This document shows, one piece after another, positions 23,926-35,480 of a stretch of 64,000 nucleotides of DNA. The position numbers and the translations under genes are program-made. Source of the DNA: Arbacia lixula (taxonomy: Eukaryota; Echinodermata; Echinoidea; Arbacioida; Arbaciidae); assembly GCA_963669155.1 (NCBI GenBank), contig OZ022595.1, forward strand, positions 5,637,642-5,701,641, read 5' to 3'. Under the pieces are notes generated by a model. The model saw only the letters and a list, made by a program, of their open reading frames with translations. It was not told where the DNA came from and ran no database searches. Within the stretch, counting starts at the first letter, position 1, and every line of letters starts with the position of its first letter.

Positions 23926-26083
23926 CAGTCAAACCTGGCTATGCGGCCACCTGGATTCAGCAGCCACCTGCCTATAGCAGCCACCTTCAACTCCTCCGCA
24001 GAGAAAATCAGTGTTAAAGACCCTGGATATAGCGGCCACCTGGCTAACGCGGCCAGCGGCTACCCATTTTTGTCTCCCTCGGCCAAAATTTTACTGTGTA
24101 TAGCGGCCACCAATTCTGAAATCACCCGTCCCTATCGGCATGGAAAGTTGGCTTTTTGCGATGCGACGTAACTTAAACGGCCGTGAAAAGCTAGAGGCGT
24201 GAAAAGCCTGCTTTCTAGCTGCATGACGTAATACAGCTCATTAACACATTCTCGAATTGTGTGAAACTTGTAAGAGACCTTGCCAAACAAAAAGCAGGAT
24301 CTTAACTTGATTACCCTAATCAATGAAATCCCGATGTCCGGTGTTTTTTTTTTCTTGCTTTTTTTAGTGAGTCTCTGCATCCCATGCTTTTATTGTTGTG
24401 ATGAATAATACCCCGGATCCTCGCTCGGTCCCACTGAACTATACCACTACGTGGTGGTATAGTTCAGTGCTCGGTCCCGAGGCCAGCGCAGCCCGGGTTC
24501 GCGCGCGCCCTCAGCCCATGCCCAGACCAATCTGGATCCGCGATATGCGCTACTGCAAGCTGGCAGCAGCGCGCGGTTCTTCAGCGTTCGCAATCTCAGA
24601 AGCACACAGCTAGGCTGTAACTCGAAACTCATCGATATGCCTATGGAATAAGTTGCTTACTTCAATCAACTCCCGTTCGGAAATTATTGAGGCAAAAATA
24701 TTTTAAAAGACACGATAAAGAATATTTCTCGATTAAATAAAATATGTCAAGATAGAAAATATATTTTAATGTGTATTTGTAGCCGTATATATTTTTTCTT
24801 TTATCAATTGAAATTGATGTTTATCGTGCTACCTTAGACGAAGTAAGAGTGCACTATGCACGGCATTTGCACTAGCTGTCAATCGATCGGAGAGAGAAAC
24901 AACAGGCACGAAGATGAGGAGATTCTTACTAAGAACGAAAAAGAGAACACTTGATTATCATTAACGTGGGTATTTTAATTCAAGTTGTCGTTCTTTTGAA
25001 ATTGTTATGCCGTTTATTCACTATTCAAAGCAACGCCAATGCCCAAGCAAGCGGGCTTTTCATCATACGCAGCCCTTGTTGCTATCTTTCCTAATATCCG
25101 GTAGGCTGCCGGTGGAGCTCCATTCTCTTCTTTTCAAAATTTGGATATGAATAAGTTGCAGATTCTTGTAATGAACGGATGTTTCCGGGTTTTTTCAGAG
25201 GGTTATTTCAATTCAAGATTCTGTTTATTTGACAAAGTTAACAATTCTGTTCAAAGTTTTAAACGATTTACGCCCGCCCGTACTAATGTATGCGTGTGGT
25301 TCCTCGCAGTGCTAGGTCGTGCAGTGCTGCATGGTCAAGACATTATGAATATCCCAAACGTAAGAAACTAAACGCAAATTAACTTGAGATTTTAAAGAAA
25401 TCCGATAACATGTGTTTTCTCTGCTAAACCACATTTATTTCATCAGTTAGAATAGAAATTGTCTTTCGTGGCGTAAGATATGTAACATAGCATTTATCAC
25501 CGAGACTCGCGAGAGTTGAGACAGCTGATGAAAATATATTGAATTAAGATATTCATCTGACAATGACGCATTTGATACAGTTTACATAAAATCACTTTCT
25601 ACGAGTGATCTGCTTGATTATTCATTCTTGTTCGAAAACTGAAGACAAATTTATGACATGATATTGAGTTTCATTCTTCTTTTTGCAGATCTAGACTAAA
25701 CAAACATACCCTTGGATGCTCATGACCCTTTACCGTGCCAACTGGTTGGGCCCCTTTCAGGGCACAAAAGAAATAATACACAGATCTCACACAAAATCGC
25801 ACACACAGAAATAATACACAGATAACGAAAATGTGCCTTCAGGTTTATTCATATTTCTCATTGAACGAAAACATGATAAAATACTATTTTTTATCACATA
25901 AAAATAAGATGTATGTATATCATACGTAAGCAATAAATTATGTTGCAGCATGAAGGTTACATAGTGCAAAACATATCCATGCTCAAAATAAAAATGGCCG
26001 CCGACCTGTCTATAGTGGTCACCTGTCTATAGTGGTCACTTTTGTGGTTTCCCTTGAGCGGCCGCTATAGACAGGTTTGACTG
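23926..26083. mobile_element. Pogo/Tigger-like non-autonomous DNA transposon, 2.16 kb
   Basis: The ends are CAGTCAAACCTGGCTATGCG and the complement of CAGTCAAACCTGTCTATAGC, with TA on both sides (23924-23925 and 26084-26085). CAGT ends and a TA duplication fit the Tc1/mariner group, pogo/Tigger style. Both ends carry imperfect subrepeats of TATAGCGGCCACCTG (about 190 bp left, 95 bp right). No transposase frame is recognisable in the interior, which holds a GC-rich patch at about 24400-24620 and long AT-rich DNA. Confidence 0.8.
24423..24478. repeat. 36-bp palindrome between 10-bp direct repeats
   Basis: Direct repeats GCTCGGTCCC (24423-24432 and 24469-24478) enclose a 36-bp palindrome with arms ACTGAACTATACCAC and its complement around ACGTGG; the two halves differ at one position pair. 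It lies in the GC-rich interior of the pogo-like element. Confidence 0.8.
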
Positions 26084-26510
26084 TATTTATATTTAGAAAT
26101 ATTTTTTTATGTATATTACCAACCATGGCAGCAAGTATTACATTCAAGGTCATTATAGTTCACAGGTACACAACATGATATTGTTTTTCTAATGTTCTAA
26201 TAAGATACTCCTTACCTACCCACTCACTTAAACTAGATTGGTGAAGAAGAGGAAGACAGAAAAGGAGGAGAAGAAGAGGAAGAGCAAGATCATGAACATG
26301 AAGAAAGAGGAAAAAGAAGAAAGAAGGATAACCAAAAAAATGGAGGAAAAGGAAGAGAATGGTAAATAAACAAGAGGGAAAGGAACAGATAGGATACAGA
26401 ACAAAAAGGGACAATTGGATAAAGACGAGGAGGAAAAAGAAAGTATATCAGAATATCTGAAGAAAAAAAAAAAGAATAAGGTAACCTAAAAGAGCCATGT
26501 GAGATCTCCT

Positions 26511-26612
26511 GGGGCCATATTCATGAAACCTTACTAAGCCTAATTAGCTTCTAAAGTACATTCAGCTATTTAGTGACTAACTAGGCTAGTAAGGTTTCAT
26601 GAATGTGGCCCC
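26511..26612. mobile_element. GGGGCCATATTCATGAAA MITE, copy A
   Basis: A 102-bp near-palindrome with ends GGGGCCATATTCATGAAACC and its complement, then CTTACTAAGCCTA facing TAGGCTAGTAAG. No clear target duplication. Confidence 0.75.
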
Positions 26613-26686
26613 TGGATACTATGATCAAAGGAAATTAGCAAATAAAAGCCAGGTAAAAACCTACATACAAAATGCATGTCAGCAAC

Positions 26687-26850
26687 TGGCCTTGCTTCCA
26701 GACTATTAGACATTTTTTATCCAAACTGAAAAAATATTATTTAATATGCTAAGCTTCCACAGAAAAACATGAGGATGATTAGTCTACTGCAGCCAGACCC
26801 CTTTACTGAATATTTTGATTTAAAAAAAGCAGCAGCCTGAAAGCCAGGCT
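26687..26850 (+). mobile_element. AGCCTGG-ended MITE, copy 2 (shortened)
   Basis: It contains TTCCAGACTATTAGACAT and ATCCAAACT at the left, GATTAGTCTACTGCAGCCAG inside and AGCCTGAAAGCCAGGCT at the right end. About 40 bp of the middle is missing relative to copy 1. Confidence 0.65.
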
Positions 26851-27197
26851 CAGTGGGGGGCAGAGTGATACATCATTGTCAAGAGGGTGGTTAATTTTTA
26901 GCCAGGTTCCTTCTACTGACCGATGACAGTCCTAGAAAGAGACAGTGATTGTCTCCTTTTACCCATCCCACCACCCCATTAACTCGAGTGAAGTGGATTG
27001 ATGCTTGGTTCATCACAACCTCTTGTCTCCCAGAGAACTTTCCCTGCAAACCAGTGAACATAAGTGGTGCACAGCAGGACAGACATAAGGCATTCGCAAC
27101 ATCTATCATAATATACCTACATGTATGGTAGAAAACCTAGCTTTAAATTTGATATTCAGAAGATAATCATGAGCGCATTTCTGGGTTTTAGGTGACT

Positions 27198-27299
27198 TTA
27201 CTCACTGTGCCATGTGTGCATTTTGTTACCAATAATGTACAATGTACACAAATCCCATTGAGCAGCATTTTATCTGGCATACATGTAAGGAAGGGTTAA
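27198..27299. mobile_element. P1 palindrome, copy 5
   Basis: Left TTACTCACTGTGCCATGTGT, core TTTTGTTACCAATAATGTAC, right GAGCAGCATTTTATCTGGCA and AGGGTTAA. Confidence 0.6.
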
Positions 27300-28105
27300 A
27301 AGAGTAAATGTGTAGAATACATCAACAAAATCTGCAGCAAGGCGGCAAAAGCCAGTCATATTCTTACCCCCAGTCATATTCTTACCCCATTTTTACCACA
27401 ACTTGTGAACAATCCAATGCTGAACAATCCACAATAACTGCTTGGGCTCAAGCTCAGTGTAATTGCATTCTATAGAAATATGTGCATAATTGCAATAAAT
27501 ATATACATTGTCGAATGCCAGTAATATGAATCAAATTATATCCAAACAACTTTGAATTTTTCATTGCATGTTTTCTTTTTCTTCTAATTGTGGCATAGTA
27601 GATCATTTACTTCATTAAATCACAAATAAAAGTAACATCAACAAGTTTTTAATATCCGTTATGACAATGACACTTGAGAGTTAGAATATCTTAAACAAGA
27701 GGTTTAGGAACACACTGTCACACACACAGAAACCAAGGCCTGGAGCATACACCTTCTTTACTTGCTGAACTTCAATCAAAACAAAATATGACAGGGAAAA
27801 TGATATTCTTCCATGTAAGCTTCTGACAGGCCCACATTTTGTGGCATAAGATTTGACGAGAATGCAGTGACAGGCAATATGCCATAAGCTGTCTTTGATA
27901 AGGCAGACCTAAACACAAACCACATGTGATACAACGTGGGTGCCTGACCTAGATCTTGCAACATAAAATATCTTTGGTACTGTCACTACGGCAACAGGAA
28001 CAAATCCAGCCAATTCCCAAAATACTGCGTACCATAGCAGGGTTAACAGTAAAGGGTTGCTGCTCCCTTGTCAAAAGCATGTTTAGCACTGAGAAATCCC
28101 TCTCT

Positions 28106-28157
28106 GGATCTATGTCTGTCTGTCTGTCTGTCTGTCTGTCTGCCTGTGTATCTCTCA

Positions 28158-28197
<40 letters not shown>

Positions 28198-28222
28198 CTC
28201 TATGTCTTTCCCCCCTAACAAA

Positions 28223-28281
<59 letters not shown>

Positions 28282-28430
28282 ACCCCTCTCTTTGTTTCTC
28301 TCTTGCTCACCTCCCTCTGTTTGCACCCCTCTTTTTATGCAGTATGTCCCTCTCTCTCCCTCTCACCCTCCATCTTTCTCCACCCCCCCCCCCCCTCTCC
28401 TCTCTCCACTCTGATCTTTCTTGTTACCCA
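28106..28430. repeat. (TCTG)n, (CT)n and C-rich tract
   Basis: TCTG units (28112-28143), (CT)n at 28153-28192 and 28226-28279, then C13 near 28383. It borders a CpG-richer island. Confidence 0.95.
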
Positions 28431-28960
28431 TACACTAAGGGAGGGCAGTGGATGGACGGACGGAGACTGTATGGCCAGAAGAAGACAACCGGACGCATAA
28501 ACAAATATCCCAAGCCAGTCACAAAAATTCACCCGGAAATCCTCCATAAAGAAATCCCACATTCACTTACAAAGACGCTCACAGCTGTCATGTTGTTGCA
28601 CATTAACCCCAACTTGATCTCAGCCTCACAAAAATAATCCAAACACGTTTCAAACTTTCCACAAAACCCTGCAAAGTGCATACAACATTTCTGATCGCGG
28701 GCAGGAAAAAAAGTGGGTTCCTCACTCCTCACTCTAAACACGGCACTACAGAGATGGATGAATCGGAAGAAAAAGCTGTAGGTCTTGATGCGAGGATTAA
28801 CCCCAATACCAGGCATGAAATCTGGGTGCTAGCGCCGCGACCTACCAGATCGTGAAAGCATGCAGGCGACTATCGGGACCGTAGGGCAGCTGCGTGACTG
28901 TGTGAGTGATACCCAGCCTCACAGCAGGGGAGTGGGACATCCCCCTTCATCCACCGAAAC
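28431..28960 (-). other. CpG-richer island, possible alternative first exon
   Basis: On the minus strand an ATG near 28816 opens MPGIGVNPRIKTYSFFFRFI and reaches a GTGAGG donor-like site about 85 nt later. CpG density is raised. It could be an alternative start of gene X; no family is recognised. Confidence 0.25.
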
Positions 28961-29525
28961 TTGTCTTTTCAGAGACAGAAGCGACCTTCCGTATAGGATG
29001 ACTGCACCCTGAGGAGAAGGACTCAGGGGGGACAGAAAGATGGAGTAGTGGAGGACAATGATTACACTTTTATTATCTTCTAAATATAATTTGAAGATGT
29101 AACATTGTACGGATGATTGAAATAGTAGGTTGAATCCAAGAGGTGAGTAGAGATTAATGAGGCAGGGGAATAGGACCTAACATAAAAAGAGCATCAAAGC
29201 AGAAAAGATGAAAGGCCTGCATTAGTGAGGAAGAATACAGGGACTTAATGACCATAGTGCTACAAAGCATTCTATTTCTTTCTTGTTTCAACCAGTAGAT
29301 TTTAAACAAAAATTAAGCAAAGGAAGGGGAATTCAACTCTGCATTAAATTTAAAACAGATCAAGAATATGATATGGTAGGAAACAAATTTAAAATAATAC
29401 AAGAGCTCAGAAATGATTAATTCTTATAATTAATTTTCCAACATTGAGTAACTTCTCAATAAGCCACTGACGCAATGTACTTACAACTTTCCCCCTAACT
29501 GCATTATCTCATTCACCTATCTGGT

Positions 29526-29635
29526 GATTCAGTTTCAATGGGTGGAATGCATTCTGAATCTAGCAGTTGTTGCTAGTACGGTAAACCTCGGACAAGCTTT
29601 GGGGTGACCATTAGTAATATCATGTTTGAACGGCA
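29526..29635 (+). repeat. Dispersed repeat D2, copy 1
   Basis: Shares CAGTTTCAATGGGT, AGTTGTTGCTAGT, CCTCGGACAAGC and TTAGTAATATCATGTTTGAA with the 54.3-kb copy. No terminal structure seen. Confidence 0.55.
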
Positions 29636-30443
29636 TTGTATTTGTATGAATAAAGAATATAGCTAGCAATGACATAATGCAAGTTATTAGAAAACTAAAG
29701 ATTTTACAGAGTGGCAGAGGTCAATGGGACATTCTCTTAAAGAATTGGTCATTACAGTCAGAATGATATGATCACTTGCTTCAGGGTCTCCCCTGGTGTA
29801 ATAACAAGACTTGAGTCAAAACACCCAACGCATCCCTCTTCATTGGTCATTGGACATGAATATGAAAATCCTTACCAATGATGCTCCTGTCTGGCTAGAT
29901 GTTGTAGATGGGTTCTTGATGTATCAGGCACAGAGGGTATCATTGTTTTCTGAATTATGATCTGGTGCACACATATTTTTGAGTTATAATTTGTCAAACA
30001 GAGAGAAGGTATTCTAATATTTAACAGATCATGTGTGAGGATCACATTTAGAAGGAAAAGCAAAAGAGCTTTACATCCATTAACTTCAACTTTGAACAAT
30101 CTGTGAGTTATTATTACTCAGCAATGTCAACAAAAAATTAACACCATATCAGATACTTTGTATCATGAAATGGATACTTGCCTATAACAACACGGTACAG
30201 TTGATGGATTATTTCTTCATCTTGAAATATCACCTGTCACCTGCGGTGAACAGCTAGGAGCCTCAGACTAACATTCCCATTAATTGGACCACCTTGACGA
30301 ATGTAGAGCGTGCTTTCAACTGGAATGTGAACAGCACAATGTACATGCCATTGCCAGTACATTCACAGTTACCAAACATTCAGGAATCTGAAACATGTGT
30401 ATATGTCGATGAATTCATTGTGGTGTATATAAATTTCATATTA

Positions 30444-30610
30444 GTGCCATTCTCATTGGGCTTAAAAAATTGAGAAGTAAAAAAAATCGCAAAGTTAGGG
30501 TGAAAGTTGTGTAGCAACCGTACCAAAAGCCGAATGGTCCTATTGTCCCTGTCCCCTAAATTCATGATTTTTCAAACTTCATGATTTTTTAAGCCCAATG
30601 AGAATGGCAC
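30444..30610. mobile_element. TA-flanked MITE with 27-bp inverted ends
   Basis: A 167-bp element with perfect arms starting GTGCCATTCTCATTGGGCTT and continuing AAAAAAT. TA lies at 30442-30443 and 30611-30612. The interior is unrelated to the arms. Perfect arms suggest a recent insertion. Confidence 0.85.
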
Positions 30611-31298
30611 TATTAAGTATTTTTGTTCTAAGAAATAGGTCGTAACATTAGGAAAACATGTGAAACTGTAACTACTTGTTGTAGACATTAAATAAAAAAA
30701 AGTCATAAATTAAACTTTTCAGTATGCACCCTCTTCCATGATTTGTGAATACAAACCATGTTAATAATATTTGTTGTTTATGGTATATTACAGCTCTTCA
30801 TAAAATGTACCTGTCATCATCAATCAATTCAATCATATTTCTTAACTACATATTGATCGGTCTTCCTCAGCCTAGACAGCCTTCAATCCAGATCCTCATT
30901 ACGTATTGATCTCATTGATATGCATGTTGTGCCACAATTGCACATATCAATATGTGAATGTGTGTGTACTCAATACGGAGTGTGTAATATATCTTGCTGG
31001 TGGCCATGAATATCTTGTGTTATTGAAGCAAACTCACTTTAATGACTTGAATGTGCAGTTAAACATGCTATATACTGATACATGGACAGTAAGAAAAAGT
31101 CAATTTTGTTTTCTTATTAGTATTTGCATGAGAAGACAACCCATCAATTATTGTTTATGTTCGCATCATACAGCTGCAGAAAATATCAATATGATATGCA
31201 CGACACAAACATTAATTAGGATCGGGTAATGGATTGATTGGAATATTTACATTAGAATCTAAGATATTTATCCAGTGGTCAAACATGGCATCTCACAG

Positions 31299-31379
31299 TG
31301 GGAGAGGGAGAGGGAGAGGGAGGGGGCGAGGGAGGGGGAGAGGGAGAGGGAGGGGGAGAGGGAGAGGGAGGGGGAGAGG

Positions 31380-31417
<38 letters not shown>

Positions 31418-31443
31418 AAGGGAGGAAGTGAGGGAGAGAGAGA
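31299..31443. repeat. GGGAGA/GGGGGA minisatellite and (GA)n
   Basis: Imperfect 6- and 12-bp units of GGGAGAGGGAGA type to about 31382, then (GA)n. Confidence 0.92.
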
Positions 31444-31689
31444 TGTAGGTTGGGGAGGTGGAGGAGACCTTTTGAATGTGGCAGAAATACCTCAATTATA
31501 ATCTATTAATAACACAGCCAGCTAGGTACATATACTTCCTCACCCCCATCATCACTTCCATTCCCCCCATTCTCCAACGCCCTACCAACCCCAACCCCGT
31601 ACCCCTATCCCCAACATAAGCATACAACCCATGAAATCTTACAAGAAAACTTGTTCTATGGGGAGGGTGTCAAAACATGCATCCTTCCA

Positions 31690-32320
31690 ACACTCCAGCA
31701 ATACCGGGCCAGCACAATGGAGCTCCAGCAAAATAATACACAAATCCAGTTAGAGTAACACTGCGAAGCAGCATTCATCACCCTTGATTGGCTTTAGCTT
31801 ACAACCTCCACTCCGTTAAACAAACCGTCTTCTATTCTTGTCCAGCCCAGCTCAGCGCTTCATTCATCCAATTTTGAGATGAAGTCCTAGGAAGGCGCGA
31901 AACACTCACAAATAGACTGACAACCGAGGTGTCCCCAGTCTCCGACCTGAATAAATTGCGAATGAAACAACAATGCAGTGATAAACAAGCCTTGCGAGTA
32001 CGACTACAAGCAAGAAGGCCTCAACGCTTCTAATGGTGTCCACAGTATCACCCATGTGAGGAAGGGAGTCCCCACTGCAGACATTTCTCACATTTAGCCC
32101 CCCTTCTCGTCCAAAGGGGTGGCAATCCCGATCTTAAGTTCATTACCCCTTTGTCCTCCTGCCCCATTGCCCAGGAAGGCCCCGCGGGGTTTGGGGTTAG
32201 ACAGATTGAAATCGCCATCAATGAAAGACCAGCAAGGTGAACTTGTCCTTGTTCCTGTGTGTATAAAGGCCTTGTTGATAAAACGATTCAAGGAGTTTAA
32301 TGGGTGATTCCACTGTGGGT
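31690..32320 (-). other. CpG-richer island with a GTGAGT donor
   Basis: Minus strand has TTTATTCAG, 37 nt, then GTGAGT near 31910-31950, and an open frame from an ATG at 32091 with a hydrophobic stretch (AFLLVVVLARLVYHCIVV). It may be a small or 5' exon; nothing is recognised. Confidence 0.25.
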
Positions 32321-32732
32321 TTCTAATTTCAAACATTTTTTTTATTCCCTGGTTGATTTGTCCATTTCTGCAACCCTCATTCATGGTGAAGTAAATATTG
32401 AGAAGTTGGGATTGAATGACACTATGTGATCAATTCATTGTCCCTTCATAAAAAACAAGCCCATAAACATTATTACCTATATAAATCTTAATCAGAAACC
32501 AAGGATTTCAATCATGAACTGATGGTTCATTTTGATGGGCTTCCATATTTAATAGAAGGGTTAAGAGTGGTATAGAATTGTCAATTCTCTTGAAATTGCT
32601 ATAATGTGGCCAGAGAATATCTATGCAGTATATGAGAGCACATGCAGAATAATACTGGCCTGTTAACGCAAGTTGACAGATCAAGGCTAGGAATAATCAG
32701 AAAGATCCATTAGTAAAAAGCCTGTTGTTTGT

Positions 32733-32806
32733 TTAACCCTCTCAATACCAAGGGTACATTTCAGCGCATAATAACTAAGTAGGCCTTTGTGGTTTGGATC
32801 TCTTAA
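32733..32806. mobile_element. P2 palindrome, copy 4
   Basis: TTAACCCTCTCAATACCAAG starts it; the right end is worn and closes at the TTAA that begins the next copy. Confidence 0.5.
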
Positions 32807-32880
32807 CCCTCTCAGTCCCACAGATGATAAACTGTGTTGTAATCGATATGGGACTATCATTGTTTGGTACTAAGGGGTGA
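32803..32880. mobile_element. P2 palindrome, copy 5, abutting copy 4
   Basis: TTAACCCTCTCAGTCCCACA at the left faces TTGGTACTAAGGGGTGAA at the right. It shares its left TTAA with the preceding copy. Confidence 0.55.
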
Positions 32881-35315
32881 AAATGAGTACCACAATACTG
32901 CTGACCCATAATCTCATGCCATGTGTTGGTAAATATTACAGGATCCGTATTCATGCGTAATCATGCTTTTAGATCGTGTTCAATATAATTTGAGACAATT
33001 CCTTCACGTTACAAGTTGATGGATTAGATTTCTATAGAATTTCCTTCCTGGACAGAGTGTGCCTGTGACTCACGTGGCATTTAATACAGCCAGATTTGGG
33101 GGCTTTCCATGTCTACACCTTTCCCTTTTTTAACTCATTGCATGCTAGATAAAGTGTTGCCTATGCGCTTTGTGTGTATTAGTTTGGCCAGAATGCACAT
33201 GTGGCATATGAAGAGTTAATGATGCTGTTCACATGACACTCCATGCAGACAGGGAGTTCCTGCCATTGCAGGTTATGGACATTCATGGCCAAAGATACTC
33301 TAGATTATATGCTCTACCATTCACACTATGTGTCTACATATCAGCACAACCCAACAACCCAAGGAGATTGTTGGTAGGGAAGGGGTGGGGGGATTCAAAC
33401 ACTGAGGTGAAGTTATTTTCATGCTGGCGAACAGCCTCTCAAATGAGACACCATTATGACTCACCAACACTTCCCAAGTTTTGATCAATGCTTAATGGCA
33501 CCTTTGCCTTTTGTGGTAGCACTTGGCCCATGGCAGATGAGAGGAGATGTGTGACAGTAATTTGATGAAATATCATTGATGCTATCAGGCAATACCACAA
33601 AAATTATTTTTATTCTCCCTCTTCTGCCTGTAATTATTCTTACAGAATGTATTTACCCCTTTCTGTCCATGCTATCATTAGGAGAAGTAGAAACATCAAT
33701 CACTATTTCCATCAGTAATGTTATGACAATAATATGATTTTGAAGTAGTACAATAACAGTTCTTCAAAGAAAATAGACCAGAAAAATGTTTTAATTTATT
33801 GTCAATCCTGCTACGAAGCATGCCTTTGAAATTTTGAAAATAAAACCCAAACTAAGGCAACTCTTAAAGATTGTCCGTCCCTTTTGCAAGCTTAAATTTT
33901 GAAATCGTCTATCACGATCGTAAATTGAAGAAAGTGTGATTCAAGACCATTTCTAAGAATATAGCATGTTGAAGCTTTCTGTATATGTAAAAATTCAGCC
34001 GTTAAATTTCAAACCGACTTTTTTCGTACTACGAAAAAAGTATTAGTCTTCGTTACAGTATCTATGTGGTTATTATGCAAGTGTGAAATCCTAATTTTAT
34101 GAGTAATAATTTATAATTTTATGAGTAATTACCAAACTATGGAGATGATTCCTTCTATAGAACAATTTTTTTTCATAATGCGTTTTATAATTTAATAAAC
34201 AGATTAATCAACAAAGCAGATATTTCAACACAAACTGCTAAGAGCCTGAGGCAAAGACTATTAATCAGACGTTGTTTACGTGCATTATTTGAATTTTACA
34301 CTACGTATCAGTTTCAAATTATGAATATACAGCTTGCTAACACTTCTCTATATGTTTTGACAATGTTTCGATGGTTTAGTGGTGATCTGCAAAAGGGACT
34401 GGCTGTCTTTAAACAAAAATTCCTTTAAAATTTGGGTCATCACCTCAAAACCACAATAAACTTGCCAGATACATGTGTAATAGTTTACCTTCTTGCAGTT
34501 GATAACCATCTTTATTTGTAAATTTGATATGACCTGGAAGTAGGGAAGGCTAATGTGAAAAATATAGTCAATATAAACAATATTCCTGTTTTCCTATCTA
34601 TTTTGGCAACTTTAAAATGGTGAAATCATAGTAACAGGTCACAAGGAAGGAAATAAAAATACTTATTCAGCACTGATGATTTTGCCCAGTCATGTGACTG
34701 ACTGACTGGCTGGCCAATTTCACTGCCCTCATATTTCAAGGCTATTTCAATTATCACACTAATAATTGAAAGATGCTAATGACCATATCACATTGCAACC
34801 TAGGTATTAGTGGAGTCTCTCTTCCCTTCCACATGATCTTCAATGCACACACCTTATGTACATGTAGACCGTTTAAAATGATAGACATGCCTTCCTTGGC
34901 TTGCCCTGGGAGATATTCTGATGAATTCTGAAAATTGTTTTAATTCTGATGCCATTTCTTTCTTGCCTGATTTGTTAACATGCCCCCCCCCCCCCTCTTC
35001 CACATGCCACCTTCTTCTTACATCCTGTCTCTTGCTCTGCACACCTTCCTCTTTTTCTTATCTTTCCTTTTTAATGACATTTTATGTTGTTTTCTTTTAA
35101 TCTTTCTCGCATACACACACTCATACCAAACTACACATACCTTGTTGTTTGCCCGCTCTTCCGATCTAAATACATGTATATATTTCTCAAGAATGTTCAT
35201 TAGTTTGTATTTTGAATCTTCAATTTCATTGTGATTGCAACCTCTTCAATTCTTCGTACATGTATCTATCTATTTATCTATATATGTTTGTCTTCTTTCC
35301 CCTTATCTCCCATCA
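32881..35315. other. AT-rich stretch
   Basis: No exon recognised with confidence. A plus frame at 33233-33484 is preceded by TGCCATTGCAG but the peptide is not recognised. A perfect 25-nt palindrome with arms ACTTTTTTCGTA lies at 34017-34041, and C14 begins near 34982. Confidence 0.4.
33130..33219. mobile_element. P1 palindrome, copy 6 (reverse)
   Basis: A 90-bp copy with TTAA at each end: TTAACTCATTGCATGCTAGA to GCACATGTGGCATATGAAGA then GTTAA. Confidence 0.65.
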
Positions 35316-35381
35316 TTCTCTCTCTCTCTCTCTCTCTTCACTTTCTCTTTCTTTCTCTCTTTTTACCATTCCCCCTATCTA

Positions 35382-35424
<43 letters not shown>

Positions 35425-35480
35425 GCTGTCTGTTTCTCTGTTTCTCTCTGTTTTTCTGATTCTCTCTCTGTTTCTCTCAT
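35316..35480. repeat. (CT)n compound microsatellite
   Basis: CT blocks at about 35318-35336 and 35388-35420, followed by TTTCTCTG units. Confidence 0.92.

Noticed and set aside
27949-28637. Open frames of 125-189 codons on both strands
   Set aside because: They come from (TCTG)n and (CT)n repeats; only the non-repetitive flank is kept as a CpG-richer island.
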